This document shows, one piece after another, positions 49,773 to 53,399 of a stretch of 53,399 nt of DNA; positions within the stretch are counted from its first letter, which is position 1; every line of letters begins with the position of its first letter. The notes under the pieces were generated by a model. The model worked only from the letters and a program-made list of their open reading frames with translations, searched no databases and was not told the origin of the DNA. The DNA comes from a candidate division KSB1 bacterium (GTDB lineage Bacteria > Zhuqueibacterota > Zhuqueibacteria > Zhuqueibacterales > Zhuqueibacteraceae), in assembly GCA_034506175.1 (NCBI GenBank), contig JAPDQB010000044.1:1-53399 (forward strand), read 5' to 3'. Position numbers and translations under genes: made by a program.

Positions 49773-50914
49773 TGCTTCGCCTCGTCACGGTTGTCGGCGC
49801 GCGTCCGCAGTTTATCAAAGCCGCCGTCGTCTCGCACGAAATCGCCCAACAGCCCGATCTCCGAGAAATTTTGGTGCACACCGGGCAGCATTACGATGAC
49901 GACATGTCGGCGGTTTTCTTCAAAGAACTGGGCTTGAAAAAACCGCGGTATCATCTCGGCGTCGGCTCGAAGCCGCATGGCGAACAAACCGCGGAAATTC
50001 TCGCCAGGCTCGAGCCGATTTTGCTCAAAGAAAAACCAAACGCGGTGATCGTTTACGGCGATACAAATTCCACGCTCGCCGGCGCGTTGTGCGCCAGCAA
50101 ATTGCATATTCCACTTGCCCACGTCGAAGCCGGCTTGCGAAGCTGGAATCGCAACATGCCGGAGGAAATCAACCGCGTCGTCGCCGATCATGTTTCCGAT
50201 TTTTTATTTTGCCCGACTGCAACTGCGGTGAAAAATCTTGCCGCTGAGGGCGTTCATCGCGGCGTCTACAATGTCGGCGACGTGATGCTCGATGCGGCGT
50301 TGATTTTTGAAAAAATCCTGTCGGCTGCGCATGTGGCGCGTTGGAGCTTGCCCGCCAAAGAATATTTTTTGATCACGATTCACCGCGCTGAAAACACCGA
50401 TAACGTCGAGCGCCTTCAAGACCTTTTGCAGCTTTTGCTCGAGCTCCGCGCCCCGGCGATTTTTCCCATGCATCCGCGCGTCAAAAATTTGCTCACGGCG
50501 AATCGAAAACTGCGGCCGCTGCGCTTGCGTTTGGCAGCGCAGCCGAACTTGCATCTCACGCCGCCGGTTTCTTATTTCGAAATGCTCGCGCTGGAAAAAA
50601 ACGCCCGCGCCATCATCACCGATTCCGGCGGCGTTCAGAAAGAAGCCTTTTTCTTTGGCGTGCCGTGCCTCACCTTGCGCAACGAAACCGAATGGGTTGA
50701 GACCCTCGACGGCGGCTTCAACACCCTGGTTGGCGCCAACAGGAAAAAATTTTTGTCGGCAATAGCCAGGCTCGAAAAAATGCCATCGCGAGTTCGTGGC
50801 CGGAAATCGTCGCGGCTGAAAGGCCTTCAGCTTTTTGGCGGCGGCAAAGCCAGCCAGCGTATCGTGCGAATCCTGCGGCGAGCGCTGCAAAAAAATCACG
50901 CCGGAAACGAATGA
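49772..50914 (+). CDS. wecB: UDP-N-acetylglucosamine 2-epimerase (WecB/WbpI type)
   Basis: 380 residues: VVGARPQFIKAAVVSHEI, VHTGQHYDDDMSAVFF, VYGDTNSTLAGALCA, HVEAGLRSWNRNMPEEINR, and ITDSGGVQKEAFFFGVPCLTLR, the full pattern of non-hydrolysing UDP-GlcNAc 2-epimerases. It converts UDP-GlcNAc (or its 3-amino-uronic derivative, as WbpI does) to the manno form. Its ATG overlaps the acetyltransferase stop by one base (TGATG), so the three sugar-nucleotide genes are translationally coupled. The product could feed the WecG/TagA-type enzyme at 483-1259, whose family uses ManNAc-type sugars. Confidence 0.93.
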   Translation: MLRLVTVVGARPQFIKAAVVSHEIAQQPDLREILVHTGQHYDDDMSAVFFKELGLKKPRYHLGVGSKPHGEQTAEILARLEPILLKEKPNAVIVYGDTNSTLAGALCASKLHIPLAHVEAGLRSWNRNMPEEINRVVADHVSDFLFCPTATAVKNLAAEGVHRGVYNVGDVMLDAALIFEKILSAAHVARWSLPAKEYFLITIHRAENTDNVERLQDLLQLLLELRAPAIFPMHPRVKNLLTANRKLRPLRLRLAAQPNLHLTPPVSYFEMLALEKNARAIITDSGGVQKEAFFFGVPCLTLRNETEWVETLDGGFNTLVGANRKKFLSAIARLEKMPSRVRGRKSSRLKGLQLFGGGKASQRIVRILRRALQKNHAGNE

Positions 50915-52095
50915 GAGTATTGATTGTCACCGAGCTATGGCCGCCGCACGGCGGCAGTTTCGTCTTCGAGCAAGTCAAAGCGATTGCCCCGTATGTTTCC
51001 GTAACAGTCGCTGTTCTCATTCCGAATCCCCCCGATCTCTCGCGCTATCGCAGCCGATGGTCTCGTTTCGCGGATAAATCCGCCGCCCCAGAAATGGAAG
51101 ACGGCATTCCGGTTTATTATTTGCGCTACCGGACGATTCCCGAGCTGGGCAAATACCTCAACAGCGTGCAAGCTTTTCGCGCGCTGGCGTGCTTTCTTCG
51201 TCAGCGCAAAGATCAATTTGACCTTATTCATGCACATTTTGCCTACACAACCGGATTTGCCGCCGTGCGCGCTGGACGGAGTTTTGACCTGCCGGTGATC
51301 GTCGCAACCTATGGCAGCGACATCAATTTTTATACAAAGCGAACCCCAAAAAATTTCGCTGCAGCGTTGTTTACAATTTGGGGACTTCGACATGCTGCGG
51401 CAATCACCGCCCTCAGCAAGGATCTCGCGACGAAAATTTCTGCTCTAGGCATATCTCATCAGCAGATAACTGTCATTTCGTTGGGCATACGAGAAACGAT
51501 TTTTTCCCCTCGCGGGGAAAAATTAATGTTGCGCCGCCAGCTTCAGCTTCCCACCGCCGGCCCGCTTTTTCTTTTTGTCGGCAATTGGGTGCCGGTCAAA
51601 GGCCTGAAATATTTGTTTGATGCGTTTGCCCGCGTGTGTCAACATTTGCAACAGACCAAATTAATGATGATCGGCAGCGGCGAACTGGAACCGGTGTTGA
51701 AACAACAAGCGCAAACGCTTGGCATCGTGAACAAAATTATTTGGATCGGACAAAAAGCGCATGCCGAAATTCCGTTGTGGATGAGCGCCGCTGATTTTCT
51801 CGTTCTGCCCAGCCTCAGCGAGGGCTACGGCTTGGTTGTACTTGAAGCGCTGGCCTGTGGCACGCCGGTCATCGCCAGCCGTGCCGGCGGCATTCCCGAA
51901 ATTCTTACTTCAGATGATTTTGGTATTCTGGTTCCTCCGCGTGATAGCGAAGCGCTTGCCCGCGCCATGCTGGAGGCCGCCGGTAGAAAATGGGCGATGA
52001 AGAAACTCGTTGATTACGCTCATGCCCATACGTGGTCTAAACAGACGCAGGATTTGCTCAAATTATATCAAAATGTGATGCAGCAGAGAGCATAG
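50911..52095 (+). CDS. Family 4 glycosyltransferase
   Basis: 394 residues with a GT-B fold: LIVTELWPPHGGSFVFEQVKAI, LIHAHFAYTTGFAA, VATYGSDINFY, FVGNWVPVKGLKYLFDAF, and the donor-site motif PSLSEGYGLVVLEALACGTPVIASRAGGIPEIL with an intact EX7E. It resembles teichuronic-acid TuaC-type transferases. The ATG overlaps the epimerase stop by 4 nt. Specific sugars unknown. Confidence 0.93.
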   Translation: MRVLIVTELWPPHGGSFVFEQVKAIAPYVSVTVAVLIPNPPDLSRYRSRWSRFADKSAAPEMEDGIPVYYLRYRTIPELGKYLNSVQAFRALACFLRQRKDQFDLIHAHFAYTTGFAAVRAGRSFDLPVIVATYGSDINFYTKRTPKNFAAALFTIWGLRHAAAITALSKDLATKISALGISHQQITVISLGIRETIFSPRGEKLMLRRQLQLPTAGPLFLFVGNWVPVKGLKYLFDAFARVCQHLQQTKLMMIGSGELEPVLKQQAQTLGIVNKIIWIGQKAHAEIPLWMSAADFLVLPSLSEGYGLVVLEALACGTPVIASRAGGIPEILTSDDFGILVPPRDSEALARAMLEAAGRKWAMKKLVDYAHAHTWSKQTQDLLKLYQNVMQQRA

Positions 52096-52147
52096 CGCAA
52101 GTCATGATCTCGAGGTCGGACGGCTCGACTTAGGACTTCGGACATTT

Positions 52148-53308
52148 ATGAAAATCATCTTCTTCAGCGAAATCAAATGGCAATACCTGCGCACCCGCAA
52201 GCAGCAGCTCATTCGGCGTTTTCCGGCGGATTGGCAGATTCTTTTTCTCGAGCCTTACGCCGCCGGCCGGCCCAACAGCTTTCGATTGCAGTGGGATAAC
52301 AACGTTTGTTTCGTGACGTTGCCGTATTTCAAAAACTTTCCGCAGCGGTGGCTGCAGATGATTGTCTCGTTCAAAAGCATTCGCGTCTTCGTTATTGCAG
52401 CCGCGGCGATTTGGGCCGGGGTGCTTATACGGCGCAGCGGGTTCGGCAAATCCGATCTCGTCATGATTTCCAATGTTTACGCCGCGCCGCTGGTGCGCTG
52501 GCTGGCGAAAAAGCCGCCGGTGATTTACGATTGTAATGACAATCACCTGGGATTTCCCCTGACGCCGAAATGGGCTGAGAAATATTTCAAAAACACTTGT
52601 GCGCGCGCCGACCGCATCGTTTGCGCCTCGCAATCGTTAGCCGAGATTATTCCAGCCGAGTATCAAAACAAGATCGTGTTCATCGGCAACGGTGTTGACA
52701 GCGATTTATTTCTGAAAAATTCTACACCGGCGGAAGCCTTGGCCAAATTTCGCCCCCGCCCGATTCTGCTTTATATCGGCGCGATTTCGGAATGGACGGA
52801 TTTCGAGGCACTGAGCAAAGTTGCCGCAACGCATCCGGACAAAATGCTGGTTCTGATCGGCCCGGCCGTGCCGGCGGTGCAGTTGCAGATGAATAAACTG
52901 CTGGCGTTCTCAAATGTGCAGCATCTCGGCGTCGTTCGCCATGACGATTTGCCGGCATATTTGGCGGCTGCGGATGTTTGCCTGATTCCATTGCGCAAAA
53001 ATGAGCTGACCCGCTTTTTAAATCCCAACAAACTTTACGAATATTTTGCAGCCGGCAAGCCGGTGGTGAGCATGGCGTTGTCGCCGGATTTAATCGCGCT
53101 GCGCGACCACGTTTTTCTCGCTGAAAATGCGGACGAATTTGCGGCGCTAATCGAGCCGGCGCTGGCGACGATTGAAACACGCGCTGCAGAACGCCGCCGT
53201 CTCGCTGCGGCAAATGAGTGGCAGGAAAAGGCGAAGCAAATGGCGGCGTTGATTGGAGAAGTATGTTGGTCGGGCCCGTTGCCTCAAAATAAAATGTTAC
53301 CCAAATGA
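52148..53308 (+). CDS. Glycosyltransferase, GT4/TuaH-like
   Basis: 386 residues, GT-B fold but without a strong EX7E motif: FSEIKWQYLRTRKQQLIRRF at the start, VIYDCNDNHLGFP, ADRIVCASQSLAEII, LYIGAISEWTDFEAL, and CLIPLRKNELTRFLNPNKLYEYFAAGKPVV. The last block is typical of TuaH-like enzymes. It is the last gene in view on the plus strand, 52 nt after the preceding GT. The final 91 bases of the window after it are very A/T-rich and hold no gene I can support. Confidence 0.88.
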   Translation: MKIIFFSEIKWQYLRTRKQQLIRRFPADWQILFLEPYAAGRPNSFRLQWDNNVCFVTLPYFKNFPQRWLQMIVSFKSIRVFVIAAAAIWAGVLIRRSGFGKSDLVMISNVYAAPLVRWLAKKPPVIYDCNDNHLGFPLTPKWAEKYFKNTCARADRIVCASQSLAEIIPAEYQNKIVFIGNGVDSDLFLKNSTPAEALAKFRPRPILLYIGAISEWTDFEALSKVAATHPDKMLVLIGPAVPAVQLQMNKLLAFSNVQHLGVVRHDDLPAYLAAADVCLIPLRKNELTRFLNPNKLYEYFAAGKPVVSMALSPDLIALRDHVFLAENADEFAALIEPALATIETRAAERRRLAAANEWQEKAKQMAALIGEVCWSGPLPQNKMLPK

Positions 53309-53399
53309 TGTCAAGAAAAGCAGGCGATTTGACTCAGTTATTTTTTATTGTTGTATTTTTATTAACAAGCTCAAGAATATTTTTAATTTTTATTTTCAT

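Noticed and set aside
53337..53399. Short minus-strand frame at the window end (MKIKIKNILELVNKN start)
   Set aside because: Only 21 codons of A/T-rich sequence are visible; it could be the end of a gene beyond the window but cannot be supported.

Overview
The window looks like a chromosomal surface-polysaccharide region from an uncultured bacterium of the FCB superphylum, most like candidate phylum KSB1 or Calditrichota. The evidence is three secreted proteins with C-terminal sorting domains of the YxNxPNPFNPST / VYDINGRxV type used by type IX secretion, DUF4292 and TPR lipoproteins, a LptF/G permease, and dispersed stem-loop repeats between genes. The lineage is inferred from protein style only; there is no rRNA or other marker gene here. 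I see no tRNA, rRNA, CRISPR array or transposase.

Left half, all on the minus strand except one glycosidase. (a) 342-3655: GT4, GT2 and WecG/TagA glycosyltransferases behind a predicted sigma-54 promoter, closed by a terminator. (b) 3916-6022: a secreted GH30-like glycosidase facing a broken sorting-domain gene. (c) 6064-14147: a second predicted sigma-54 promoter leads a gene set made of an asparagine-synthetase-like enzyme without its N-terminal Cys, an MBOAT O-acyltransferase with its SGNH partner, a D-2-hydroxyacid dehydrogenase, a PEP mutase (entry enzyme of C-P bond synthesis) and an ATP-grasp ligase. This is the best candidate for an undescribed system: a phosphonate-making and amide/acyl-transferring module attached to exopolysaccharide synthesis. 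(d) 14383-29866: a Wzy-type exopolysaccharide locus in the order Wza, Wzz, a BY-kinase-like ATPase, a nucleotidyltransferase/phosphoglycosyltransferase fusion, Wzy, Wzx, a duplicated NTP_transf_5 protein, a giant secreted phosphatase-like protein and a GT2. (e) 30593-32614: a LptF/G-type permease fused through a Pro-rich linker to a Roadblock/LC7 domain.

Right half, mostly plus strand: an orphan oligopeptide-binding lipoprotein, a sigma-54 enhancer-binding response regulator (the natural candidate activator of both sigma-54 promoters), a nucleotidyltransferase toxin-like gene behind a nonsense-interrupted partner, TPR and DUF4292 lipoproteins, then a second polysaccharide cluster (GT2, GT4, GT2, secreted beta-propeller protein, second flippase, Gfo/Idh oxidoreductase, hexapeptide acetyltransferase, WecB-type epimerase, two GTs). 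A low-GC, frameshifted HepT-like gene interrupts this cluster on the opposite strand.

The two sigma-54 promoters (3641-3655 and 14133-14147) share two upstream boxes. The proximal boxes are at the same distance within 1 bp and the distal boxes differ by exactly 10 bp, so they would lie on the same DNA face. This ties the phosphonate-like operon and the GT operon into one regulon.
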